Positions 39,810 to 47,129 of a stretch of 64,000 nucleotides of DNA are shown piece after piece (the first letter of the stretch is position 1; each line of letters opens with the position of its first letter). The notes beneath the pieces are model-generated. The model had not been told where the DNA came from. It worked only from the letters and a program-made list of their open reading frames with translations, and ran no database searches. This stretch comes from Pseudonocardia cypriaca (GTDB lineage Bacteria > Actinomycetota > Actinomycetes > Mycobacteriales > Pseudonocardiaceae): assembly GCF_006717045.1 (NCBI RefSeq), contig NZ_VFPH01000002.1:62001-126000 (forward strand), given 5' to 3'. The position numbers and the translations under genes are program-made.

Positions 39810-40247
39810 ATGGCCCGCGACGTCCAGATCACCTTCGACTGCGCCGACCCGGCCGCTCTGGCGGCGTTCTGGGCCGAGGCGCTCGGCTACCAGGTGCAGG
39901 AACCACCCCGAGGCTTCGACTCGTGGGAGCAGGCCCTCGACGCGTTCGGCGTGCCGCCGGAGAAGCGGAACGACGCATCCGCGGTGGTCGACCCCGAGGG
40001 TTCGGGTCCGCGGCTGTTCTTCCAGCGCGTGCCGGAGGGCAAGCAGGTCAAGAACCGCGTGCACCTCGACGTGCGAGCCGCGCCCGGGCTCGCGGGCGAC
40101 GAGCGGATGGCGGCCCTGGAGGCCGAAGCCGAAAGGCTCGCGTCGCACGGCGCCAGGCGGCTCGAGCGCCACGAGCCCGCTCCCCCGCTCGCCGGCGGTC
40201 ACATCGTGATGGCCGACCCGGAGGGCAACGAATTCTGCCTCGACTGA
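39810..40247 (+). CDS. VOC-family (glyoxalase-like) protein
   Basis: The protein has 145 residues with the VOC pattern: QITFDCADPAALAAFWAEALGYQVQ, LFFQRVPEGKQVKNRVHLDVRA, and HIVMADPEGNEFCLD at the C-terminus (usual metal-site Glu). It is likely a non-catalytic or resistance-type glyoxalase-fold protein. It is translated just one base after the DinB gene. Confidence 0.87.
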   Translation: MARDVQITFDCADPAALAAFWAEALGYQVQEPPRGFDSWEQALDAFGVPPEKRNDASAVVDPEGSGPRLFFQRVPEGKQVKNRVHLDVRAAPGLAGDERMAALEAEAERLASHGARRLERHEPAPPLAGGHIVMADPEGNEFCLD

Positions 40248-40265
40248 TCACGCGCCAGCTGCGGG

Positions 40266-40296
40266 CCGGCACCATGCTCGTCGGAAATGGTGCCGG
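40266..40296. terminator. Bidirectional terminator
   Basis: A perfect 10-bp stem CCGGCACCAT/ATGGTGCCGG with an 11-nt loop lies between the convergent VOC gene and the small secreted protein gene. Confidence 0.75.
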
Positions 40297-40340
40297 GGCG
40301 TCAAGAAATTCGCGGGGCCGCCACTAGCCGATATCCGGTC

Positions 40341-40763
40341 TCACAAGCCGAGGTATGCGAACAGGCCGGCGAGCCAGATCAGGAAGTTGCTGACCACGCC
40401 CGGGGCAGGGGCCGGTGCGCCCGAACCCGCCGTGCCGGATGGCGGGGTGGTGGCGGCCGTGCCGCCGGTGGCCGCCGAGCTGCTACCGGTGCCGCCGGTC
40501 GCCGCCGAGCTGCTGCCGGTGTCACTGGCAACAGCACCGCCTGCGCTGCCGGACGTCTGTTCGTCGCCTGCGCTCGGGCAGAGCACTTCTTGCATGCCGA
40601 CCGGCAGCTGCGCACACATCTCGCCACCGCCGCCACCGTCGGACGACACGGTCGGCGCGGCGGGAGCCGCGGTGCCGGGAGCGGCGACCGCAGTGCCCGG
40701 CCCGAGGAGCATCGCTGCTGCAACCACCGCTGAACCTGCCGCAAGACCCGCCGCTCGCATCAT
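40341..40763 (-). CDS. Small secreted Ser/Gly/Ala/Thr-rich protein with hydrophobic C-terminus
   Basis: The 140-residue product starts with a signal peptide (MMRAAGLAAGSAVVAAAMLL, then GPGTAVAAPG; cleavage likely after AVA). The mature part has only two cysteines (EMCAQLP and VLCPSAG), enough for one disulfide. A linker holds the repeat GSSSAATGGT twice. The C-terminus is a hydrophobic helix SNFLIWLAGLFAYLGL. No family is recognised. GGGGG lies three nt before the first ATG and six before the second. It could be a cell-wall or aerial-surface protein. Confidence 0.6.
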   Translation of the reverse strand: MMRAAGLAAGSAVVAAAMLLGPGTAVAAPGTAAPAAPTVSSDGGGGGEMCAQLPVGMQEVLCPSAGDEQTSGSAGGAVASDTGSSSAATGGTGSSSAATGGTAATTPPSGTAGSGAPAPAPGVVSNFLIWLAGLFAYLGL

Positions 40764-40925
40764 CGTCCCCCTGCCGACCAAATCGGGCACCGATCACGCT
40801 ACAACTGCACCATTGCCCGGGCAACGTGCACCCGAATTGCGGCGCGCAATGGGTCATTTCCGGAGCTGGGCGGTACCTCCTCGTGTCCCTTCGCATCGTC
40901 CGCCCAGGGGTAAGGGCCGAGGCCG

Positions 40926-40945
40926 GCCTGTTTCGAGACAGGCCG
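40926..40945 (+). promoter_or_regulatory. Hairpin in the BVMO leader
   Basis: GGCCTGT-TTCGAG-ACAGGCC is a perfect 7-bp stem-loop 53 nt upstream of the ATG. Its role is unknown. Confidence 0.3.
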
Positions 40946-40998
40946 AAGGCGCCTACGGTGATCAGCGTCACGTCGTCCACGCCTCGAGGGTCGAATCC

Positions 40999-42513
40999 AT
41001 GACGCCTGTACCAGGGACAGCGCTCCAGCAGCACACCGCGGAGATCCAGGACGGCGGCCACGTCGACGTCCTCATCGTCGGCGCCGGTGTCTCCGGTATC
41101 GGCGCCGCGCACCACCTGCGGGACCGGTTCCCCGACCGGTCCTTCGTCATCCTGGACGCCCAGGACGACCGCGGCGGGACATGGTGGACCCACCGGTACC
41201 CGGGCGTGCGCTCGGACAGCGACCTGTTCACCTACGGCTACCGGCACAAGCCGTGGCGCGGCCCGTCCATCGCAGCCGGGAAGGAGATCCTCGCCTACCT
41301 GGACGAGGTCATCGACGAGAACGACCTGGACCAGCACATCCGCTACCGGCACCGGGTCACGGCGGCCCGGTGGTCCACCGAGGACCGGCGGTGGACGGTC
41401 GAGGTCACCCGGGAGGACACCGGGCAGGTCCTGCGGTTCACCACGGACTTCCTGTGGATGTGCCATGGCTACTACAACCACGCCGAGCCCTACCAGCCGC
41501 AGTGGTCGGGCATGGACCGGTTCCAGGGCTCGGTCGTGCATCCGCAGAGCTGGCCGGAGGACCTCGACCACAGCGGAAAGCGCGTCGTCGTCATCGGATC
41601 CGGGTCCACCGCCTCGACTCTGATCCCCGCGCTCGCGGAGACGGCTGAGCACGTCACGATGCTGCAGCGCTCCCCCTCCTACTACTTCGCGCCGCCCGTC
41701 ACCCACGAGCTGGCCGTGACGCTGCGCGCCCTTGACATCCCGGAGGAGTGGACGCACGAGATCCTGCGCCGCCAGTACGTCTCACAGCAGCACTGGCTGA
41801 CCCGGATGTCGCGAGAAGCACCCGATGAGCTGCACACGTTCCTCATCGAGTCGATGCGCCCGCTGCTCCCCGAGGGCTTCGACATCGAGAAGCACTTCAC
41901 CCCGCGGTACCGCCCGTGGCAGCAGCGCATCGCCGTCGTCCCGGACGGCGACCTGTTCGCGGCGCTGCGGGAGGGGAAGGCCTCGATCGTCACCGACACG
42001 ATCGAGGAGTTCACCGAGAACAGCATCCGGGTCGGCTCGGGCGAGGAGATCGAGGCCGACATCGTCGTCACGGCCACCGGTTTCAACCTGTCGGCCTTCG
42101 GCGACGTGGCCTTCACCGTGGACGGCGAGCCGGTCGACTTCACCCAGCGGGTCACCTGGCGCGGGATCATGATCAGCGGCGTGCCGAACATGGCCTACGT
42201 GTTCGGCTACTTCCGGCACAGCTGGACGCTGCGCGTCGACCTGGTCACCGACCTCGTGGACCGCCTGCACCGGCACATGCAGGACAAGGGGGCCACGGTG
42301 GTGGTCCCGACGCTGCGGCCGGAGGACACAGACATGGAGATCCGGCCGTGGTCGGATCCGGAGAACTTCAACGCGGGCTACGTCATGCGCTCCCAGCACG
42401 TGCTGTTCAAGCAGGGCGACCGCGAGCCGTGGGTCCACATGCTGGAGCACGAGCAGGAGAGGGAGATCCTGCCGAAAGCCGACCTCGACGACGGGTCACT
42501 CGTCTACCGCTGA
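40999..42513 (+). CDS. Flavin-containing monooxygenase, Baeyer-Villiger type
   Basis: This 504-residue FAD/NADPH enzyme has an FAD site VDVLIVGAGVSGIGAAHHL (about 23-41) and the class motif FQGSVVHPQSWP (about 173-184, the FxGxxxHxxxWP fingerprint). VVVIGSGSTASTLIPAL is the NADPH site, and DIVVTATGFNL follows. RGGTWWTHRYPGVRSDSDLFTYGYRHKPW is typical. It should insert oxygen into ketones to make esters or lactones. Directly downstream is an alpha/beta hydrolase that can open the ester, so the two form a ketone-degrading unit. Confidence 0.9.
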   Translation: MTPVPGTALQQHTAEIQDGGHVDVLIVGAGVSGIGAAHHLRDRFPDRSFVILDAQDDRGGTWWTHRYPGVRSDSDLFTYGYRHKPWRGPSIAAGKEILAYLDEVIDENDLDQHIRYRHRVTAARWSTEDRRWTVEVTREDTGQVLRFTTDFLWMCHGYYNHAEPYQPQWSGMDRFQGSVVHPQSWPEDLDHSGKRVVVIGSGSTASTLIPALAETAEHVTMLQRSPSYYFAPPVTHELAVTLRALDIPEEWTHEILRRQYVSQQHWLTRMSREAPDELHTFLIESMRPLLPEGFDIEKHFTPRYRPWQQRIAVVPDGDLFAALREGKASIVTDTIEEFTENSIRVGSGEEIEADIVVTATGFNLSAFGDVAFTVDGEPVDFTQRVTWRGIMISGVPNMAYVFGYFRHSWTLRVDLVTDLVDRLHRHMQDKGATVVVPTLRPEDTDMEIRPWSDPENFNAGYVMRSQHVLFKQGDREPWVHMLEHEQEREILPKADLDDGSLVYR

Positions 42514-42526
42514 GCTGGAGGTTCTC

Positions 42527-43342
42527 ATGCCCGTGCAGGCCGTCCGCACCGGAGTCGCGCTGAACTACGAAGTGAGCGGCGAGGGAGACCCCCTGCTCCT
42601 CGTGATGGGCACCTCCGGCTCCATCCCGCTGTGGGGTGAGCTGCTGCCCCGCCTCGCCGAGCGCTACCGCGTCATCGCGTTCGACAACCGGGGTCTCGGG
42701 GGCAGCGAGCGCGGCGAGGGTCCCATCAGCGTGGCGTCGCTCGCGGAGGACGCCTGCGCGCTGCTCGAGGCCCTCGACGTGCCGAGGGCGCACGCCATGG
42801 GCTGGTCGCTCGGGTCGGCCGTCGTCCAGGAGCTCGCCCTGGCCCACCCGCAACGGGTCGCCTCGGCCGTCCTGTACGCGACCTGGGGCCGGTGCGACGG
42901 CTACCAGCGCGCGATGATCTCCGCGCTCCGGCTTCCCTACGCCGTCCGGGACATGGAGGCCGCGCTGGCCGTCTCCGGGCTGGCGTTCTCCCCCGAGCTG
43001 ATGGATCGTCCGGACGTCCAGCAGCTGTTCGAGCCGATGCTCCCCGCCTTCCCCCGGACCGAGGCCCAGATGGCGGTCGCCGTGGAGCAGTGGGACGCCG
43101 ACCTCGCACTCGACACGCTCGACCGCCTCGGTGGGATCGAGGCGCCGACGTTGGTCGTCGTCGGCGAGCAGGACCTGCTGACCCCACCACGGCAGTCGAA
43201 GGCGGTGGCGGACGCCATCCCCGAAGCCCGGTACGAGCTGGTGACCGGGCCCGGGTCGAGCCACGGCCTGCACATCGAGCGACCCGCCGACCTGGTGCGG
43301 ATCGTCACCGGCTTCCTCGACGAGCACCGAATCCTGACCTGA
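42527..43342 (+). CDS. Alpha/beta-fold hydrolase (esterase-like)
   Basis: The 271-residue protein has the nucleophile elbow GWSLGS (Ser about 89), the acid in GEQD (about 214), and the final His in GSSHGLHIE (about 244), with the oxyanion segment LLLVMGTSG. It starts 13 nt after the BVMO stop with GGAGG RBS. The pair BVMO then esterase is a well-known order for ketone and cyclic ketone degradation; the product of one is the substrate of the next. Confidence 0.88.
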   Translation: MPVQAVRTGVALNYEVSGEGDPLLLVMGTSGSIPLWGELLPRLAERYRVIAFDNRGLGGSERGEGPISVASLAEDACALLEALDVPRAHAMGWSLGSAVVQELALAHPQRVASAVLYATWGRCDGYQRAMISALRLPYAVRDMEAALAVSGLAFSPELMDRPDVQQLFEPMLPAFPRTEAQMAVAVEQWDADLALDTLDRLGGIEAPTLVVVGEQDLLTPPRQSKAVADAIPEARYELVTGPGSSHGLHIERPADLVRIVTGFLDEHRILT

Positions 43343-43513
43343 AGAGGGGGTGCAGCCGGGGGATCCGGCCGCATGTCCGACCCTCGGCGGGATCGTCGGC
43401 ACGACGCCGGCGCCGGGCGCAAGGTCCACGAACGCCCCGCGGACGACCGAGTCGAACACGCGTTCTAAGATCGCTCTCGTCTTGTCGCGCCGGCACGAGG
43501 GAGCACCCCAGCG

Positions 43514-43891
43514 ATGACCAACCCCGAGGAAGCAACCGCTGTCACCACCGCGGACGCCCCGGCCACCGACGAGCCCGCCAAGCCTCGCCGTGGCCGGCCG
43601 AAGGGTTCCACCGCGCGCACCACCCGCACGATCGAGCTCACCCTCACCGTCACCGGCACGGCCGACGGCGACTGGCAGGCCGAGCTCAAGCAGGGCAGCA
43701 CGTGGCTCAGCCGCGGCCTGCCCGTCACCGCAGCCGCCGTGTCGAAGGCGGCACAGGAGCTGCACGCGGAGCTGGCCCGACCCATCGACGCGGTCATCGA
43801 CGCCGCCCGCGAGCAGCGGGCCGCCCGGGTCGCGGCGCTGGAGGCCGAGCTGGAGCAGGCGCGCAAGGCGCTGGCGGAGCTGGAGGAGTAG
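43514..43891 (+). CDS. AT-hook small basic/acidic protein (DUF6319-like)
   Basis: This 125-residue protein has an acidic start (TNPEEATAVTTADAPATDEPAK), an AT-hook-like motif RRGRPKGS (25-32), a short beta segment (TIELTLTVTGTADGDWQAELKQGSTWLSRG) and a long C-terminal coiled coil of Ala, Glu and Arg (about 70-125). The AT-hook suggests DNA binding in the minor groove. A TAAGAT -10 box near 43467 supports a separate promoter. Resembles the DUF6319 group of Pseudonocardiales. Function unknown, perhaps nucleoid-associated. Confidence 0.65.
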   Translation: MTNPEEATAVTTADAPATDEPAKPRRGRPKGSTARTTRTIELTLTVTGTADGDWQAELKQGSTWLSRGLPVTAAAVSKAAQELHAELARPIDAVIDAAREQRAARVAALEAELEQARKALAELEE

Positions 43892-43946
43892 CCCGCCGGG
43901 CGGGTGATCATCGCGTCGGCATCTGGTGCCCCGCTAGTCTCGCCTG

Positions 43947-44543
43947 ATGCTCATCGAGCACCGCGGCCACCGCCCCGTCGTCCCGGACTCCGCCTACGTG
44001 GCTCCCTCCGCGGTGGTGTGCGGGGCCGTCGTGCTCGGTGAGCGCGCCCGCGTCCTGCACGGTGCCGTGATCACCGCGGAGGACGGCGAGGTACGCGTCG
44101 GCGACGACGTCGTGGTCATGGAGAACGCGCTGGTCCGGGGCCGCAGCAGGCATCCGGCGGTCATCGGCGACGCTGTGCTGGTCGGGCCGCATGCCCACGT
44201 CAACGGCGCACGCATCGAGGACGAGGTGTTCGTGGCGACCGGGGCCTCGCTCTTCCCCGGCTCGGTCGCCGGGGCCGGGTCGGAGCTGCGGATCAACAGC
44301 GTGCTCCACGTCAACTCCCGGCTGGAGGAGCGGACCGTCGTCCCGATCGGCTGGATCGCGGTCGGCGATCCGGCCGAGCTGTTCTCGCCCGATCGGCACG
44401 AGGAGCTGTGGGAGGTCCAGCGGGACCTGGACTTCCCGGGCACGGTCTACGGCGTCCCGCGGGGCACCCCGATGCGCACCGTCATGGCGCGGCAGGTGGA
44501 GTTCTACGGGGCGCACCGCGCGGACCACGTGGTGGACGGGTGA
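43947..44543 (+). CDS. Gamma-carbonic anhydrase-like hexapeptide-repeat protein
   Basis: This 198-residue left-handed beta-helix protein has repeats such as APSAVVCGAVVLGERARVLHGAVI, VRVGDDVVVMENALV and VLVGPHAHVNGARIEDEVFVATGASLFPGSVAGAGSEL. Metal-type histidines lie in RHPAV, GPHAHVNG. It may be a gamma carbonic anhydrase or an acyltransferase-like protein. The start ATG is 7 nt after TAGTCT, consistent with a leaderless transcript. Convergent with TerC. Confidence 0.82.
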   Translation: MLIEHRGHRPVVPDSAYVAPSAVVCGAVVLGERARVLHGAVITAEDGEVRVGDDVVVMENALVRGRSRHPAVIGDAVLVGPHAHVNGARIEDEVFVATGASLFPGSVAGAGSELRINSVLHVNSRLEERTVVPIGWIAVGDPAELFSPDRHEELWEVQRDLDFPGTVYGVPRGTPMRTVMARQVEFYGAHRADHVVDG

Positions 44544-44549
44544 CCGCCC

Positions 44550-44566
44550 GAGCCCGTGACGGGCTC
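44550..44566. terminator. Bidirectional terminator
   Basis: GAGCCCG-TGA-CGGGCTC is a perfect stem-loop between the hexapeptide gene and the convergent terC-type gene. Confidence 0.7.
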
Positions 44567-44571
44567 GCGGG

Positions 44572-45555
44572 TCACTCGGCGAGACTCGGGTTGCGCTTGA
44601 CCGCGACGAGGCTGGCGATCGTGGTGACCGCCAGCACCCCGACGATCACGGAGAGGGAGAGCCCGATGCCGATCTCCGGCACGGGGAGCGGCTCGCCGCC
44701 GTTGAGGAACGGCAGCTCGTTCTCGTGCAGGGCGTGCAGCACGAGCTTCACGCCGATGAAGCCCAGGATCACGGCGAGGCCGTAGGGCAGGTAGATGAGC
44801 CGGTTGAGCAGGCCGCCGAGCAGGAAGTAGAGCTGGCGCAGGCCCATCAGCGCGAACGCGTTCGCACTGAAGACCAGGTACGCCTCCTGGGTGAGGCCGA
44901 AGATCGCCGGGATGGAGTCGAGCGCGAACAGCAGGTCGGTGAGGCCGATCGCGATCATCACGATGAGCATCGGGGTGGCCCAGCGCTTGCCGTCGATCCG
45001 GACCGTGGTCTTGGAGCCGTGGTAGTCATCCGTGACGGGGAGCACGCGCCGGATCAGCCCGACGATCCGGGGCTCGGACCACTCACCGTCGTCACCACCG
45101 ACGCCTTCGCGGACCATCTTCACCGCCGTGTAGATCAGGAATGCGGCGAAGATGTAGAACACCCAGCTCAGGGCGTTGATGGCGGCGGCACCCGCCGCGA
45201 TGAACAGGCCGCGCATCACCAGCGCGATCACGATGCCGACCAGCAGCACCCGGTGCTGGTGGATCGCGGGCACCGCGAACGCCGACATGATGAGCACGAA
45301 GACGAAGAGGTTGTCGACCGAGAGCGAGTACTCGGTGATGTAGCCGGCGAAGAACTCACCTGCGTAGGTGCCGCCTGCGAAGTACCAGAGGCCGAGGCCG
45401 AACAGCACCGCGAGCGCGATGTAGAACAGCACCCAGCGGCTGGCTTCCTTGATCGTCACCGCGTGCGGCTTGCGATCGACCAGGAACAGGTCAGCGAGGA
45501 TGATCGCGGCCAGACCGCCGATCGTGGCGAACCACAGCCACACGGGAACGTTCAC
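44572..45555 (-). CDS. TerC-family integral membrane protein
   Basis: The 327-residue protein has about nine helices and TerC motifs: YITEYSLSVDNLFVFVLIMSAF (conserved Asp) and IAIGLTDLLFALDSIPAIFG in the second half (conserved Asp pair). Charged loops include VTDDYHGSKTTVRIDGKRW. TerC relatives export manganese or calcium, or help secreted metalloproteins. The GTG has GGAGG seven nt upstream, within a folded leader. Confidence 0.9.
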   Translation of the reverse strand: MNVPVWLWFATIGGLAAIILADLFLVDRKPHAVTIKEASRWVLFYIALAVLFGLGLWYFAGGTYAGEFFAGYITEYSLSVDNLFVFVLIMSAFAVPAIHQHRVLLVGIVIALVMRGLFIAAGAAAINALSWVFYIFAAFLIYTAVKMVREGVGGDDGEWSEPRIVGLIRRVLPVTDDYHGSKTTVRIDGKRWATPMLIVMIAIGLTDLLFALDSIPAIFGLTQEAYLVFSANAFALMGLRQLYFLLGGLLNRLIYLPYGLAVILGFIGVKLVLHALHENELPFLNGGEPLPVPEIGIGLSLSVIVGVLAVTTIASLVAVKRNPSLAE

Positions 45556-45608
45556 GGGGGAGCCTCCAAGGTCTCGGGCAGCAAAAGGCCGCCCCGAGGT
45601 CTCTCCCC
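45556..45608 (-). promoter_or_regulatory. Structured 5' leader of terC-type gene (possible manganese riboswitch)
   Basis: In the leader GGGGAG (45608-45603) can pair with CTCCCC (45562-45557), enclosing a stem CTCGGG/CCCGAG (45598-45593/45578-45573). The GGAGG RBS (45567-45563) lies inside this structure. TerC-type genes often carry the yybP-ykoY manganese riboswitch, but its GGGGAGUAG core is only partly matched here (GGGGAGAGAC), so the identity is open. The rest of the 347-nt divergent gap holds no gene. Confidence 0.35.
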
Positions 45609-45816
45609 TTCGCGTCGGCACGCCGCTCCGCGAATCGATGGCACCGGGTTCGGGGATCCGCGTGATTGACGTTCCTGGGCCGCGGGGCCCCTCACCGTGC
45701 TGACGGCGCCACCGTTGCCGGGATACTCCCCATCGGTGCATCCCCAGCCTGCCCGTCGATCAGCAGAATTGCCATCGCTGGTGAGTCAGCACACCGGCGG
45801 GAATAAATAGCCAGTC

Positions 45817-45842
45817 GTCCGATTATCCTATTTTGTCCGATT
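45817..45842. promoter_or_regulatory. Direct repeat in AT-rich promoter region of the methyltransferase gene
   Basis: GTCCGATT occurs twice at 18-nt spacing (45817-45824 and 45835-45842) in the only AT-rich patch of this gap, about 60 nt before the GTG at 45903. Direct repeats about two helical turns apart are typical of AraC-type or response-regulator sites. Confidence 0.4.
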
Positions 45843-45902
45843 TGTCTGCCCCTTCCCAGTAGGCTGTCTGGAGGAACTCAACTCGAGCAGGGGAGAACGC
45901 GG

Positions 45903-46661
45903 GTGCCCGCACGTATCGAGCTCGACTCGCCCGACTCCGTCGACGGTCGGCACATCCGGGCGGTGACCTTCCAGCCGGTCCGGCTCGAGTACGTCCAGCG
46001 CACGCTGGCACGGACCGGTCTGCGGCCCGACGGCGCGCAGGCGCTCGTGGTGGGCAGCGTCCGCGGCGACCTCGCCCGCGGCCTCAGCGGCCTCGGCATG
46101 GCCGTCACGGCGCTCGACCCCTCCCCCGTCGCCACGGAGCTGGCCAGGAGAGCCGACCCCGACCCGTCGACGAGCTACCGGACGGCCGCGGCGGAGCACC
46201 TCGACGCCCTCCCGGACGCCGCGTTCAGCCTCGCCTACTACGCGGACACCCTCGAGATCACCTCGGACCTGGGCGGCGTACTCGCCCAGGCCGCCCGCGT
46301 GCTGCGACCGGGCGGCGTGCTCGTCTACGACACGGTCGCGCGCACGCCGGTCTCCCGGCTGATCTACCTCGGCGCGTTCCAGGCGATCCCGCTCACCCGG
46401 ATCATGCCGCCGCACCGCTACCGGGCGGATCGGCTGCGCCCGCCGGCCGAGGTCGCGGCTGCGCTCGCTGCCGCCGGCCTGACCGGCGAGGACGTGTGCG
46501 GCTTCCGCCCACGCAGCATCGGCGCCCTGGTGCGGGCCGTGCTCGCCCGCAAGAGCGGGCGGCTCCGGGACGAGGACCTCCCCGCGGTCGTCGAGTTCGT
46601 GCTCGACCCCGGGCACGAGCCGGTGGTCACGTACCTCGGAACGGCTCGCAAGCCGCAGTAG
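45903..46661 (+). CDS. Class I SAM-dependent methyltransferase
   Basis: The 252-residue protein has the SAM fold: motif I variant ALVVGSVRGDLARGLSGLG (about 48-66), VTALDPS at strand 2 and FSLAYYADTLEITSDLGGVLAQAARVLRPGGVLVYDTVART, with the PGG turn. It resembles UbiG/UbiE-type O- or C-methyltransferases. Target unknown. A GTG start follows GCAGGGGAGAACGC. Confidence 0.85.
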   Translation: MPARIELDSPDSVDGRHIRAVTFQPVRLEYVQRTLARTGLRPDGAQALVVGSVRGDLARGLSGLGMAVTALDPSPVATELARRADPDPSTSYRTAAAEHLDALPDAAFSLAYYADTLEITSDLGGVLAQAARVLRPGGVLVYDTVARTPVSRLIYLGAFQAIPLTRIMPPHRYRADRLRPPAEVAAALAAAGLTGEDVCGFRPRSIGALVRAVLARKSGRLRDEDLPAVVEFVLDPGHEPVVTYLGTARKPQ

Positions 46662-46703
46662 CCGGAGCGCGAGACTCAGCTACGTCGGAAGGGAACCCAC
46701 AGC

Positions 46704-47129
46704 GTGATCGTGCTACCCGCGGCGGTGTTCGTCTGGCTGGGCATGGTCCTGGCCATCTCGTTCCTGGAGGCACCGCTCAAGTTCCGCGCCCCCGGGGTCA
46801 CCGTGCCCCTCGGTCTCGGTATCGGGCGGGTCGTCTTCGCCGCGCTCAACCGCGTCGAGGTCGTCCTGCTCGTCGTGGTCGGCATCGCGTTGGCCGCCGG
46901 ACCGCGATCGCCCGCGTTCGTCGGGATGGGCGGCGCGCTGGCCGTCCTGCTCGCGGTGCAGCTCGGGGTGCTGCGCCCGGCGCTGCGGCGCCGGACGGAC
47001 CGGGTGCTCGCCGCAGGCGACCCCGACCCGCCCCGCTCTCGCCACCACCTCGTCTACATCGCGCTCGAGACCGTGAAGGTCGTCGTGCTCGCGGCTCTCG
47101 GCATCACCGCGCTCATCGGCATCGCCTGA
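46704..47129 (+). CDS. Small integral membrane protein (four helices)
   Basis: The 141-residue protein is almost all membrane: LPAAVFVWLGMVLAISFLEAPLKF, FAALNRVEVVLLVVVGIALAAG, FVGMGGALAVLLAVQLGVLRPALRRR, and ETVKVVVLAALGITALIGIA. The FLEAPLKFRAPGVTVPLGLGIGR segment recalls DUF4149/TMEM205-like proteins. RBS GGAAGGGA lies upstream of the GTG. Its whole length is antisense to the read-through tail of the AraC-type gene. Confidence 0.7.
   Translation: MIVLPAAVFVWLGMVLAISFLEAPLKFRAPGVTVPLGLGIGRVVFAALNRVEVVLLVVVGIALAAGPRSPAFVGMGGALAVLLAVQLGVLRPALRRRTDRVLAAGDPDPPRSRHHLVYIALETVKVVVLAALGITALIGIA

Noticed and set aside
40926..40945. Hairpin in the BVMO leader as a terminator of the divergent secreted-protein gene
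   Set aside because: It lies upstream, not downstream, of that gene, so it cannot end its transcript; a terminator is found instead at 40266-40296.
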